The translations under genes were made by a program, and so were the position numbers. The notes below the pieces were generated by a model. The model worked only from the letters and a program-made list of their open reading frames with translations, was not told the DNA's origin and did no database searches. Shown one piece after another: positions 16,762 through 25,790 of a stretch of 60,374 bases of DNA (positions within the stretch are counted from its first letter, which is position 1; the number at the start of each line of letters is the position of its first letter). Source of the stretch: an uncultured Geobacter sp. (GTDB taxonomy: Bacteria; Desulfobacterota; Desulfuromonadia; Geobacterales; Geobacteraceae); contig CALABV010000080.1 in NCBI GenBank assembly GCA_937886325.1, forward strand, positions 1-60,374, in the 5' to 3' direction.

Positions 16762-17712
16762 ATGGATACGACCCATCATCGCCTCTTGATCCTCGGCTCC
16801 GGCCCGGCCGGGTATACCGCGGCCATCTACGCGGCCCGGGCCAATCTGGAGCCCGCCCTTATTACCGGAATACAACAGGGTGGACAGCTCACCACCACGA
16901 CCATGGTCGACAACTGGCCCGGCGACCCGGACGGCGTCCTCGGGACCGATCTCATGGATCGGATGCTGCGCCATGCCGAGCGCTTCGAAACAAAGATTAT
17001 CTACGACCACATCAACCGGATCGACCTTTCCCGGCGTCCGTTCCTCCTGGAAGGGGACGCGGGCGCGTATACCTGCGATGCCCTGATTATCGCCACCGGC
17101 GCTTCCGCCCGCTACCTGGGACTCCCCTCTGAAGAGGCATTCAAGGGAAAGGGCGTGTCCGCCTGCGCCACCTGCGACGGTTTCTTCTACCGCGGCAAGG
17201 ACGTGGCCGTCATCGGCGGCGGCAGCACGGCGGTGGAAGAGGCGCTCTATCTGTCCAACATCGCCTCCCACGTCACGCTCGTGCACCGCAGGGACCAGTT
17301 GCGTGCGGAGAAGTTCCTTGCCGACAAGATTATCGAGAAGAGCAGGACCGGAAACGTCACCATCGAATGGAACAGCGTACTGAACGAGGTGCTCGGCGAC
17401 GAGAGCGGCGTCACCGGGGTGCGGCTGCTGAACAAGAACGGGTCCTTCAAGGAGGTCCCGGTACACGGGGTGTTCATCGCCATCGGGCACAAGCCCAACA
17501 CCGACCTCTTCGAGGGACAGCTGGAGATGGACAGCGGCTATATCAGGACCCGCTGCGGACAGGAGGGGAACGCCTCGGCAACCAGCGTACCCGGTGTCTT
17601 TGCCGCCGGCGATGTTCAGGACCAGTACTACCGCCAGGCGGTCACCTCGGCCGGAACCGGCTGCATGGCGGCCCTGGATGCGGAGAAGTACCTGGAAACA
17701 CTGGAGGCGTAA
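16762..17712 (+). CDS. trxB: Thioredoxin-disulfide reductase
   Basis: TrxB passes electrons from NADPH through FAD to thioredoxin. The 316-residue protein has the FAD site GSGPAG at 12-17, the redox-active CATC at 135-138, the NADPH site GGGSTA at 152-157 and the C-terminal 'GVFAAGDVQD' FAD motif. The length matches the low-molecular-weight class. The ATG at 16762 follows CGGAGG; an in-frame upstream extension to 16702 has no ribosome site. Whether it prefers NADPH or a ferredoxin donor cannot be read here, though 'HRRDQLRAEK' supports NADPH binding. Confidence 0.94.
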   Translation: MDTTHHRLLILGSGPAGYTAAIYAARANLEPALITGIQQGGQLTTTTMVDNWPGDPDGVLGTDLMDRMLRHAERFETKIIYDHINRIDLSRRPFLLEGDAGAYTCDALIIATGASARYLGLPSEEAFKGKGVSACATCDGFFYRGKDVAVIGGGSTAVEEALYLSNIASHVTLVHRRDQLRAEKFLADKIIEKSRTGNVTIEWNSVLNEVLGDESGVTGVRLLNKNGSFKEVPVHGVFIAIGHKPNTDLFEGQLEMDSGYIRTRCGQEGNASATSVPGVFAAGDVQDQYYRQAVTSAGTGCMAALDAEKYLETLEA

Positions 17713-17743
17713 GGGAAAGGCGCCTCTTTTCCTGTTTTAGCTG

Positions 17744-17773
17744 TTGACACCCGGACGGTTCGTCGTGTAGTAA
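17744..17773 (+). promoter_or_regulatory. Sigma-70-type promoter for the ten-gene membrane operon
   Basis: TTGACA (17744-17749), an 18-bp spacer and TAGTAA (17768-17773) lie 77 bp upstream of the first gene of the RDD/MoxR/DUF58 operon. The -35 box is perfect; the -10 box matches four of six bases. All ten following genes overlap, so this could drive the whole set. Confidence 0.5.
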
Positions 17774-17849
17774 ATCACGGTACATTAATTGATCTTTATT
17801 GCTCCTCTCGTACGTCGAGGGAGTACATTTTCTTGTGGGGGAGAAATCT

Positions 17850-18632
17850 ATGAGAGTCGAGTGTCCGAACTGCGGCGCGAAGGGTCAGATAGACGAGTCG
17901 AAGAGGCCGCCCGGAGTCAATTCCATCCGCTGTCCGAAGTGCAAGGGAAGCATCCCCCTGGATGTCGTGTCCGCCGTCGTCGCGACCGAAACGATGCGGG
18001 AGGAGCCGCTTGCCGCGCCGGTGCCTCCCCCGCAGCCGCCTCCGGCGGCAACCCCTCCGCCTTTGGTCGAACCTCCCGTGACGAATATCTGCTCGGTATG
18101 CAACAAGCCCTTTCCCCGCGAGGAAATGGTTCGCTTCGGCCCTTCGCTGGTATGCGCGGCCTGCAAACCAACATATGTTCAGATGCTGGAGCAGGGCACT
18201 TCGACGCCGGGAAGCTTCCGCTATGGAGGGTTCTGGATACGTTTCGCCGCGAAATTCGTCGACGGTCTCATAATCGGCGTCGTAAACCTCCTTATCTCGT
18301 ATCTCATCACGCTCCCCATAGCAAACCCCGCGGATCCCACATCGGCCCTGATAGCAGGCGGCATTTCCACGTTGGCGAACTTTGCCTTTGCCATCGGCAT
18401 GACGACCTGGTTTCTCGGCAGGTTCGGCGCGACACCGGGAAAGATGGCTTTCGGGCTTGTGGTGGTGCATCCCGATGGCCGGCGCATCAGCTACGGCAGG
18501 GCGTTCGGCCGCTATTTCGCGGAGCTGCTGAGCAGTATCACGCTCTGCATCGGGTATCTGATGGCGGCCTTTGACGATGAAAAGCGAGCGCTCCACGACC
18601 GGATATGCGACACGAGGGTCGTCTATAAATGA
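17850..18632 (+). CDS. Zinc-ribbon and RDD-domain membrane protein
   Basis: The 260-residue protein starts with an MJ0042-type zinc ribbon (CPNCGAKG...CPKCKG, residues 5-35). A Pro-rich linker follows, then a second CxxC pair (ICSVCNKPF...CAACK). The RDD membrane domain comes last, with the Arg-Asp in 'IRFAAKFVDGLIIGVV', three hydrophobic helices, 'GATPGKMAFGLVVV' and 'HDRICDTRVV'. RDD proteins are inner-membrane proteins, some linked to ion transport. The ATG at 17850 follows GGGGGAGA. It is the first gene of a ten-gene overlapping operon that ends with another RDD protein. Function unknown. Confidence 0.8.
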   Translation: MRVECPNCGAKGQIDESKRPPGVNSIRCPKCKGSIPLDVVSAVVATETMREEPLAAPVPPPQPPPAATPPPLVEPPVTNICSVCNKPFPREEMVRFGPSLVCAACKPTYVQMLEQGTSTPGSFRYGGFWIRFAAKFVDGLIIGVVNLLISYLITLPIANPADPTSALIAGGISTLANFAFAIGMTTWFLGRFGATPGKMAFGLVVVHPDGRRISYGRAFGRYFAELLSSITLCIGYLMAAFDDEKRALHDRICDTRVVYK

Positions 18633-19222
18633 CGCTCCCCAAAGCGCGGCATGATGCAGTGGTCTGCGGCGGCTGCGGAACGCCGGTCCCCCTGCTGCCG
18701 AGAACGGGACTGAAATGGCTCAGGTGCGCGGGGTGCGACGGGGAGTTGCTGGTTGAGACCTTTCCCGCACTTTTTCGGGGCCGGAGGGCTTCATCATCCG
18801 GAGAACTCCTCGGTACGGACGGGGAGTCCGGCTGCTTCTATCATGAACGTAAAAAAGCGGTCGCGGTCTGCGAGGAGTGCGGCCGTTTTCTCTGCTCCCT
18901 GTGCGAGGTGCGTCTCGGCGGCAAAGTTCTCTGCCCCGTGTGCATCGAAAGGGGACGGGAGGCGGAAAGCCTCGAAGCGCTCGTTACCCGACGTACTCTG
19001 TATGACGGCATGGCATTGTCACTGGCCGTGCTGCCCCTCCTGTTATTCTTCGTAACGCTGTTCACGGCCCCCCTGTCACTCTATTTCGCGATCCGCTTCT
19101 GGAACAGGCCGGGCAGTATTCTGCCCAGGACCAGGATACGCTTTGTCCTTGCGATCCTGATTTCCCTGCTTCAGCTGGCAGGGTGGGGATTCGTGTTCAT
19201 GGAGATGGCACGGCATGCGTAG
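18629..19222 (+). CDS. B-box-type zinc-finger membrane protein
   Basis: A 197-residue protein with two zinc modules. The first is CxxC...CxxC near residues 13-36 ('CGGCGTPVP...CAGCDG'). The second is a B-box-like 'CFYHERKKAVAVCEECGRFLCSLCEVRLGGKVLCPVC' near 70-110. Two hydrophobic helices follow at about 130-190. B-box fingers usually mediate protein-protein contacts. It overlaps the previous gene (ATGA) and the next one. The zinc part is probably cytoplasmic. Specific function unknown. Confidence 0.7.
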   Translation: MTLPKARHDAVVCGGCGTPVPLLPRTGLKWLRCAGCDGELLVETFPALFRGRRASSSGELLGTDGESGCFYHERKKAVAVCEECGRFLCSLCEVRLGGKVLCPVCIERGREAESLEALVTRRTLYDGMALSLAVLPLLLFFVTLFTAPLSLYFAIRFWNRPGSILPRTRIRFVLAILISLLQLAGWGFVFMEMARHA

Positions 19223-20291
19223 GCGGCCCGGTATGACATATCGTCGTCTTCCCGGCAAGAAGAGAGGCATCGGCCATTGGAGCACCCTCTGGATGGGGGA
19301 CGACCATCTGCTTTCGGTGAGTTCCAACGGCTATTCGGAATCCTATACCCGCTTCTATTTCAAGGATATCAAGGCGGTGGTCGCCCGTCGCACGAACCGG
19401 GGGCGGATGTGGAACGTCATTCTGGGTATGATGCTCGGAGTCTCGCTTCTTGCCTTCTTCTCCTCGTTCGGGGATGGAACGACGTCCTGGTCGGTCACCA
19501 TGACAATCCTTGCATTCCTGCTGCTCGTCGGGCTCCTTGTCAATACCCTTCGGGGACCCACCTGCCGGTGTCATATCCTTATGCCCCTCGGTATCCACGA
19601 ACTGCCGACCCTGGGAAGAATCAGGACGGTCCGGAAAGTCCTGGATCGACTGCGACCCTTGATCGAGGAGCGTCAGGGCACAACGGTTCCTGATGATGCC
19701 GTCATCCTACCATCGCCGCCGCCGTCGGACGAACCCGTTCCCATGCCCGTCGCCGCGACTTCCCGCCCCGCCGCGCCGATGTCCTCGGCCGGTGCCGCTT
19801 CCTCCTACCGGGGAAGCGCACATTACGCGGCCTTTTCCCTGCTCATCGTCCATGCGTTTCTTGGTGTAACAATCCTTGAATATCACGGTACACCCTTTCT
19901 CTTTGCGTACGGGCTCCTGACGCTGGGGCTGCTCGTCTGTCTGGTGACGGCTGTCGTACAGCAGTATTCCCATCCGTTTCCCCTCCCGGCGCGAAGGCTT
20001 GTGTGGGGGGCTCTTCTGGCGATGGCGTGCGCCATTCCCTTCGGATACTACGTGGGAATCTTTCTCAGTGCCATGAAGACCGTGGAAAAAGCAAACCCCG
20101 CCATGGACATGAAAGGGATTGTGTCCACAATCACCGCCAATCCTTTCTTCCCGATCTGCATGGTCTTCTTTTCCGCCTGTAGCGCAATCGTCGGCGCACT
20201 GGGCCTTATTACATGCCTGCGGGGCAAGGGGGCCGTCGATGACGCGGGACGGAGAAACGGTGTCATCACGACGAAGGATGCCGTCCCATGA
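19215..20291 (+). CDS. Polytopic membrane protein, unknown
   Basis: The 358-residue protein has a soluble N-terminal segment ('HWSTLWMGDDHLLSVSSNGYSESYTRFYFKDIKAVVARRT', PH-like in feel but not assignable). A pair of helices follows at about 70-110, then a Pro-rich linker near 170-200, then about four more hydrophobic helices. I do not recognise a named family. The ATG at 19215 overlaps the previous gene's end by 8 bp; a second ATG at 19233 is possible. Its place inside the operon suggests a membrane subunit of the same system. Confidence 0.6.
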   Translation: MRRRPGMTYRRLPGKKRGIGHWSTLWMGDDHLLSVSSNGYSESYTRFYFKDIKAVVARRTNRGRMWNVILGMMLGVSLLAFFSSFGDGTTSWSVTMTILAFLLLVGLLVNTLRGPTCRCHILMPLGIHELPTLGRIRTVRKVLDRLRPLIEERQGTTVPDDAVILPSPPPSDEPVPMPVAATSRPAAPMSSAGAASSYRGSAHYAAFSLLIVHAFLGVTILEYHGTPFLFAYGLLTLGLLVCLVTAVVQQYSHPFPLPARRLVWGALLAMACAIPFGYYVGIFLSAMKTVEKANPAMDMKGIVSTITANPFFPICMVFFSACSAIVGALGLITCLRGKGAVDDAGRRNGVITTKDAVP

Positions 20292-20608
20292 GCCGCATCG
20301 TCGATACCCGCTGCCACAACCACCCTGACCGGGAAGCGGTTGCTCGGTGCGTTTTATGCGGGCGGTTTTATTGCCGGGAGTGCATTACCGAGCATCATGG
20401 AAGGATGATATGCGCCTTCTGCCTCAAGCCGACCTCTGAACGCAGGAGGGGAATGCGTCCGCTTTCGGTGGTTGTGACGCTGTTCCGGGTCGCCGTCGGG
20501 GTGATCGTTCTCTGGTTCGCATTCTATTCCCTGGGCAGGGTCCTTGTTCACGTTCCTTCCCACTTCGGTCCGGACGACCTTGCCGGCCTCTTTCTTGACA
20601 AGCCATGA
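20288..20608 (+). CDS. Small B-box zinc-finger membrane protein
   Basis: The 106-residue protein opens with a compact B-box finger, 'CHNHPDREAVARCVLCGRFYCRECITEHHGRMICAFC' (residues 9-45), followed by one hydrophobic helix near 60-82. It is a one-helix relative of the protein at 18629, suggesting duplication within the operon. Overlaps of 4 bp on both sides (ATGA) show tight translational coupling. A role as an adaptor that brings a partner to the membrane complex is inference. Confidence 0.68.
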   Translation: MSRIVDTRCHNHPDREAVARCVLCGRFYCRECITEHHGRMICAFCLKPTSERRRGMRPLSVVVTLFRVAVGVIVLWFAFYSLGRVLVHVPSHFGPDDLAGLFLDKP

Positions 20609-22272
20609 CAACCGTTCGCACGTCCCATACCGTATACAGGCAGAAAGGCAAGGGGGCCGTTGAAATCCTGGAGGAGGCCGCGGGTCTCGTGCGCGGGGCG
20701 TCGGCCGCGGACCTTTTCTGTTACGGGATTGGAACCCTGCCCTTTGTATTCTATTTCCTTTTCTTCTTCAGCCAAAGTACCGGCGTTGACGGGTTTGCCA
20801 ACCTTGTTCCCGAGTCTCTCGCACTCACTCTTCTCTACCTCTGGATGAAATACTGGCAGTCCGTGTACTCCCACAGGCTCCTGGCGGGAGCCCGGAACGT
20901 GCGGAAGGAATTCATCTCCCCATGCGGGCCGGCGGCGGTCCAGGCGGTTCTCCAGCCCTGGAGTCTTCTCCTTGTGCCGGTCGCCCTGCTCCTGACGGTT
21001 CCGTTCGGCTGGTGTTACGCCTTTTTCCAGAACGTCACCGTGCTGGGCGCGGAAGGGGACGTGAGAACCGTTGTCAGACGGGCGTATCGCCAGTCGCTGC
21101 TCTTCCCGGGCCAGAATCTGCTCGTGATCCTCTTTGCCCTGGTCCTCTCCCTGATTGTCTTCGTAAACCTCTTTGCCGCTGCGTTTCTCATCCCCCTCTT
21201 GATCAAGAAACTGCTGGGGATCGAAACGGTTTTCTCCAGAAGCCACCACTTCCTGTTCAATACGTCCTTTCTTGCTTTCCTGGCGGCCCTCACGTTCCTC
21301 TGTGTCGACCCCTTCGTAAAGGCCGCGTATGTGCTCCGCTGCTATTACGGCGAATGCCTAGAGACAGGGGCCGATCTCCTCGCCGAGTTGCGGGCGCTGC
21401 GCCGCCCGGCGGGAAAGACGGCCGCCGCTCTCCTGGCAGCGTCGTTGCTCCTGGCGCCGGCGGCCTTTCCCGCGGCGGCTTCGACTCCTGCAGCGGAGCA
21501 AACCATCAACGGTCCGGCCTCCCGTTCGGCCGAGGCGCGGGACCTGGACAGGGCAATCAACGATGTGCTGAAAAGGCCGGAATTCTCCTGGCCGTCTCTC
21601 GAAAAATCCCCTCGGGAAAAACAGCGGATCCCCGGATTTCTGGACCCGGTTTTCTCGACCGTGAAAGGCTGGGCGAATCAGGTGGGACAGTGGATAGGGA
21701 GATTTTTCGACTGGCTGGCGGAACACCTGCTCAGGAAGTCAAGGAAGGGAATGTCGTCCGATGGTGGAGGTGGTACCGGTTTCTGGACGGTACCGGCGCT
21801 CATGTACGGATTCCTGACGGTGCTGTTGTGCATCTGCGGGGTCATGCTGTGGCGCCGTATTCGAAACCGACGCAGGGTTGCCGTTCCGGCGCCGGCGTCG
21901 GTTTCCGTTTCCGAAACGGATATCCGGGACGAGGACGTCACGCCCGGAGAGCTTTCCGGGGACCGCTGGCACCGCCTGGCAGGAGAACTCCTTGCCGCCG
22001 GCGAGTCGCGTCTTGCAATTCGCGCCCTCTATTTCGCCTCCATCGCCCACCTGGCGGAAGCGGGGCTTCTCTCGGTGGACAAGGCAAAATCGGATCGGGA
22101 CTATGAACGGGAGTTGCGGAGAAGGGCGCACTCCAGGATTACCCTGCTGGAAGCGTTCAGCGCGAATGTCTTTCTGTTCCAGCGGGTCTGGTACGGCAAG
22201 CACGCCGTGGACGACACCTTGGTGGAAACATTCCGGAGTAACATGCTGAGGATGGCGTCCCATGAGCGGTAA
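20605..22272 (+). CDS. Multi-helix membrane protein with C-terminal DUF4129
   Basis: The 555-residue protein has about six to seven membrane helices in the first 300 residues. A periplasmic-like Ala/Pro-rich linker follows, then one further helix ('FWTVPALMYGFLTVLLCICGVMLW'). The soluble C-terminal DUF4129-type domain includes 'ESRLAIRALYFASIAHLAEAGLLSVDKAKSDRDYERELRRR'. DUF4129 genes are commonly found next to MoxR, DUF58 and DUF4350 genes, as here. The ATG overlaps the previous stop by 4 bp and its end overlaps the next gene by 11 bp. The biochemical role of DUF4129 is not established as far as I know. Confidence 0.72.
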   Translation: MTTVRTSHTVYRQKGKGAVEILEEAAGLVRGASAADLFCYGIGTLPFVFYFLFFFSQSTGVDGFANLVPESLALTLLYLWMKYWQSVYSHRLLAGARNVRKEFISPCGPAAVQAVLQPWSLLLVPVALLLTVPFGWCYAFFQNVTVLGAEGDVRTVVRRAYRQSLLFPGQNLLVILFALVLSLIVFVNLFAAAFLIPLLIKKLLGIETVFSRSHHFLFNTSFLAFLAALTFLCVDPFVKAAYVLRCYYGECLETGADLLAELRALRRPAGKTAAALLAASLLLAPAAFPAAASTPAAEQTINGPASRSAEARDLDRAINDVLKRPEFSWPSLEKSPREKQRIPGFLDPVFSTVKGWANQVGQWIGRFFDWLAEHLLRKSRKGMSSDGGGGTGFWTVPALMYGFLTVLLCICGVMLWRRIRNRRRVAVPAPASVSVSETDIRDEDVTPGELSGDRWHRLAGELLAAGESRLAIRALYFASIAHLAEAGLLSVDKAKSDRDYERELRRRAHSRITLLEAFSANVFLFQRVWYGKHAVDDTLVETFRSNMLRMASHER

Positions 22273-23482
22273 AGGAAAAATTTTCGGGGTTCTCCTGGTA
22301 CTCATGGTCTGCGCATTCGGGTTCGGGGTGTACGCCATCCTCAACGAGCGATTCGAAAGGGGGGACGCCTATCCGCCATATTCGTCGTTCAGAAGCGACC
22401 CCGGTGGGACCAAGGCCTTCTATCTGGCACTCGATCGCCTGGCCGGAATGAAGGTCCGACGCAATTTTCTGGATCCGTCTCGTCTCCTCCATGAAAAGGG
22501 GTCAACGTTCTTTTTCCTGGGCGTCAAGGCCGGAGCGATGCGCGCCATATCAAAAAAGGATATCGAATCCCTGGAGCTGCTTGCACGAAAGGGGAACCGT
22601 CTGGTTTTCGCCTTCGCACCCCTTTCCTGGGATAAAGGTGAAGGAACAGAGGAGAAAAAGAAGGGCGCAGGGGGCAAGAAGAAACCCGACGCCCAAACCG
22701 GAAATCAGGGAGGGAACGCTCCGTGCTGGTGTCTGGCCTGGAGGTGGAACGTGATCCTCAACGACACCCCGCCGGAAAAGGGTTTTCGGAATAGCGGCGG
22801 GATCGCCGTGCCGGCGCCGGGGGAGAAGGACCTTCCCGAAGCCCTTCCCGTGCGTTCGAGCCTCTCTTTCAGGCCTGACGGCAGTTTCTGGAAGACGGTA
22901 TACTCCATCGGTGGGGATGCGGTGCTCATTGAACGACGGATGGGCAAGGGGAGCATTGTCTTCCTCTCGGAATCGTATCCGACGCTCAACGGGGCAATGA
23001 GGGACCGGCGGTATCCCGTGCTGCTCCTCCGGCTCCTGGGAGCAAACAGGAGTGCGGTGTTCGACGAAACGCATCTGGGGGTCTCGGAAAATCCCGGGAT
23101 CATGTCGCTCGTGGAGAAATACCGGCTGACATATTTTCTGGCGGCGCTTTTTCTGCTCGCAGTCCTCTATCTCTGGAAGAATTCCGTTCCGATTGTTCCG
23201 TCCGTGGCTGCCGAGACCTCCGGAGACGGCGGGATAACGACGGACAAGGATGCCGTGGGCGGGTTGATCAGCCTGCTGCGCCGGAACATCCCCACGGCGG
23301 ACATCCTGGATGTCTGTTTCCGGGAGTGGATGAAATCCTTTTCGCGGGAATACCGCGAAGATAACGGCACGCGGGAACGGCTGCGGGCGATTGTGGATCA
23401 GGAGATGGCAAAACCTCCCGCCAGAAGGGATCTGGCGGCGGGATATCGGAGAATGGCGCGAATACTCGCGGAGAGGAAATGA
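22262..23482 (+). CDS. DUF4350-type membrane protein
   Basis: The 406-residue protein has an N-terminal helix (residues 5-25). A large soluble domain contains the DUF4350 pattern 'YPPYSSFRSDPGGTKAFYLALDRLAGMKVRR' and 'GKGSIVFLSESYPTLNGAM'. A second helix follows near 290-310 ('YFLAALFLLAVLYLW'), then a cytoplasmic tail with 'FREWMKSFSREY'. A Lys-rich low-complexity insert sits near residues 125-145. It is a typical partner of DUF4129/MoxR/DUF58. The soluble domain, with a class-I-glutaminase-like fold in known relatives, would face the periplasm. Function unknown. Confidence 0.75.
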   Translation: MSGKGKIFGVLLVLMVCAFGFGVYAILNERFERGDAYPPYSSFRSDPGGTKAFYLALDRLAGMKVRRNFLDPSRLLHEKGSTFFFLGVKAGAMRAISKKDIESLELLARKGNRLVFAFAPLSWDKGEGTEEKKKGAGGKKKPDAQTGNQGGNAPCWCLAWRWNVILNDTPPEKGFRNSGGIAVPAPGEKDLPEALPVRSSLSFRPDGSFWKTVYSIGGDAVLIERRMGKGSIVFLSESYPTLNGAMRDRRYPVLLLRLLGANRSAVFDETHLGVSENPGIMSLVEKYRLTYFLAALFLLAVLYLWKNSVPIVPSVAAETSGDGGITTDKDAVGGLISLLRRNIPTADILDVCFREWMKSFSREYREDNGTRERLRAIVDQEMAKPPARRDLAAGYRRMARILAERK

Positions 23483-24450
23483 AAATGAGCAATGAACTGT
23501 CCCGACTGCTGGAGGTCATCGAGAAAATCAGGGAACAGGTAGGCACGGTCATTATCGGCCAGCGTGACGTAATCGACAAGGCGCTGGTAACGGTGCTGGC
23601 AGGCGGCCATGCCCTGGTGGAGGGTGTGCCCGGCGTGGGCAAGACCCTGCTGGTTAGGGCCCTGGCAAAGACCCTGGGAGGCGTATTCTCCCGTATCCAG
23701 TTCACGCCGGACCTGATGCCTGCCGATATCACCGGAGCCACTATCTTTAATATGAAGACGAATGAGTTCGTGCTGAGCCCGGGACCGGTTTTCTGCGGCT
23801 TCCTCCTGGCGGACGAGATCAACCGCGCACCGGCAAAGACCCAGTCGGCGCTGCTCCAGGCCATGCAGGAAAAGACAGTGACCATCGATCGCAAGACCTA
23901 CCGGCTCCCGGCGGGTTTCACCGTGTTCGCTACCCAGAACCCCGTTGAGTTCGAGGGTACCTATCCTCTCCCCGAAGCGCAAAAGGACCGTTTTCTTCTC
24001 AAGATCACCATGGAAGAGCTGGATAGGGAAGAGGAATTTTCCCTTGTTACGCGCACTCTCGGCGCAGACGCTCCCGAGGAACTGCTTGCCGCCAACCGGG
24101 TGGAGTGCGTGGTCAGCGCCGATGAAGCGCTGCGCTGCAGGGATCTCCTCAGGAGCCTGACGGTCCGCGATGAGGTGGCCGGCTACGTGCTCGACGTGGT
24201 GCGGGCAACCCGTACCCATCATGCCGTGCAGCTCGGCGCCGGACCCCGGGCCGCCCAGGCCCTTGTCCTTGCCGTCAGAGCCTGCGCCGCCGTGTCGGGC
24301 CGTGATTTTGTGACCCCGGACGACGTGCGGCGGATGGCCGTGCCGGTGCTGGAGCATCGTCTCATCATCCAGCCCGATTTCGAAATCGAGGGGGTTACCG
24401 CTGTGGAGGTCATCGACTCGATCCTTCGCGAGATCCCGGTGCCCCGGTGA
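23479..24450 (+). CDS. MoxR-family AAA+ ATPase
   Basis: MoxR ATPases act as chaperones that help assemble or activate partner complexes, often together with vWA/DUF58 proteins. The 323-residue protein has Walker A GVPGVGKT (about 52-59), Walker B LLADEINRA, the sensor-1 'FATQNP', and the MoxR signature 'FEGTYPLPEAQKDRF'. The C-terminal lid follows. It is probably a cytoplasmic hexamer. It overlaps both neighbours by 4 bp and is the only ATPase in the operon, so it is the likely energy source of the system. Confidence 0.93.
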   Translation: MKMSNELSRLLEVIEKIREQVGTVIIGQRDVIDKALVTVLAGGHALVEGVPGVGKTLLVRALAKTLGGVFSRIQFTPDLMPADITGATIFNMKTNEFVLSPGPVFCGFLLADEINRAPAKTQSALLQAMQEKTVTIDRKTYRLPAGFTVFATQNPVEFEGTYPLPEAQKDRFLLKITMEELDREEEFSLVTRTLGADAPEELLAANRVECVVSADEALRCRDLLRSLTVRDEVAGYVLDVVRATRTHHAVQLGAGPRAAQALVLAVRACAAVSGRDFVTPDDVRRMAVPVLEHRLIIQPDFEIEGVTAVEVIDSILREIPVPR

Positions 24451-25790
24451 CCATTCCCTCCGAGAGAATGCTTCTGGCTTTTGCCCTGACGGTTGTTCCG
24501 GCGTCCCTTGCGTCTGTCTTCGTTCCGATGGGGGTGGAGCTTTTCACCGGGGCGCTGTTCCTCTTCTGCTGTGTTGCCGCCGCGGACGCCGTCGCGGTGG
24601 TTCAGGGGATGAAGGGGATCTCCATTTCGTTTCCGGAGCGCCTCAATCTGGCCCGAAGCCGTGAGGGCGCCCTGGAAATCCGCATAGCGGACACAAAGGG
24701 TCGCCCTCTGTCATTCCTGATGGGAATCGTAGTGCCCCACGGTGTTGACTCTCCCGTGAAAACCACCTCTGTTCTCCTTCCGGGAGGAGGGGGCGGGCTT
24801 GATGTTTCATGGCCGCTTACCGGCTTCCGGCAGGGCGTGCACGCCATCGAACGATGCCGTGTCCGGATGCCTTCCCCGCTCGGTCTCTGGTTCGGACAGG
24901 CGGCGATGGCCGTCGGAACGGCGGTCCATGTCTATCCGGGGCTTCAGGAAGAGCGGAAAAAACTCTCCGCGCTGCTGGCTCACCGCAACGATATGCGGAT
25001 CCGGCCGCACCGGCAGATAGGGCAGGGGCGTGAATTCGAAAAGCTGCGAAACTACCTGCCGGGAGACAGCCAGGGCGATATCCACTGGAAAGCCACTGCC
25101 AGGCGAGGTCATCCCGTAACCAAGGAATTCCGCATCGAGCGAACCCAGGAAGTCTACTGCATCATCGACGCTTCGCGGCTGAGCGCGCGGTGGACCGATC
25201 ATGGGCGGGAGGGTGGTCCGCGGGACTCCTTCCTTGACGCCTACCTTTCCGCGAGTCTCCTCCTGGCCACCATAGCCCGGCGGCAGGGGGATCTCTTCGG
25301 TGTCATGTCATTCAGCGATCAGCCGCTCGCCTTTATTCGGGCAAAGAGCGGCATTGACCATTTCGGCGTCTGCCGCGAGGTCCTGTCAACGGTGCAGACG
25401 GCACCGGTCACGCCCAACTTCCAGGAAACCGCCTCGTTTCTTGCAACCCGGCTCCGGCGCAGGGCGCTTCTCCTGTTCCTGACGAGCCTCGACGAGCCGG
25501 CCCTTGCCGAGAGTTTTATCCGCTCGGTGCCTGTTCTGAGCCGTCGCCACCTGGTTCTGGTGCATGCGATACAGCCCTCCGCTGCTTCGCCATTGTTCTC
25601 CGATGACGTGACGAATACGCCCGATGACCTCTACCGGCTGCTCGGCGGGCATTTCGTCTGGCACGGTCTTCGCCAGATACGGGAGAACCTGAAGCTCCGG
25701 GGTGTTGATATGTCCCTGTCGGACCGGGAAAGGTTCTGCGCAAGCCTTGTGACACGATACCTGAACGTCAAGCGGAGGCAAATACTGTGA
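24447..25790 (+). CDS. DUF58-domain membrane protein
   Basis: The 447-residue protein has two N-terminal membrane helices (about 8-50), then an extracytoplasmic-like beta domain. The DUF58 core follows, with the hallmark 'GREFEKLRNYLPGDSQGDIHWKATARRG' (about 190-220) and a vWA-like segment with 'YCIIDASRLSARW' in place of a full MIDAS DxSxS. DUF58 proteins are the usual partners of MoxR ATPases. Start is GTG, overlapping moxR by 4 bp. It is the likely MoxR client here, by family analogy. Confidence 0.85.
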   Translation: MTIPSERMLLAFALTVVPASLASVFVPMGVELFTGALFLFCCVAAADAVAVVQGMKGISISFPERLNLARSREGALEIRIADTKGRPLSFLMGIVVPHGVDSPVKTTSVLLPGGGGGLDVSWPLTGFRQGVHAIERCRVRMPSPLGLWFGQAAMAVGTAVHVYPGLQEERKKLSALLAHRNDMRIRPHRQIGQGREFEKLRNYLPGDSQGDIHWKATARRGHPVTKEFRIERTQEVYCIIDASRLSARWTDHGREGGPRDSFLDAYLSASLLLATIARRQGDLFGVMSFSDQPLAFIRAKSGIDHFGVCREVLSTVQTAPVTPNFQETASFLATRLRRRALLLFLTSLDEPALAESFIRSVPVLSRRHLVLVHAIQPSAASPLFSDDVTNTPDDLYRLLGGHFVWHGLRQIRENLKLRGVDMSLSDRERFCASLVTRYLNVKRRQIL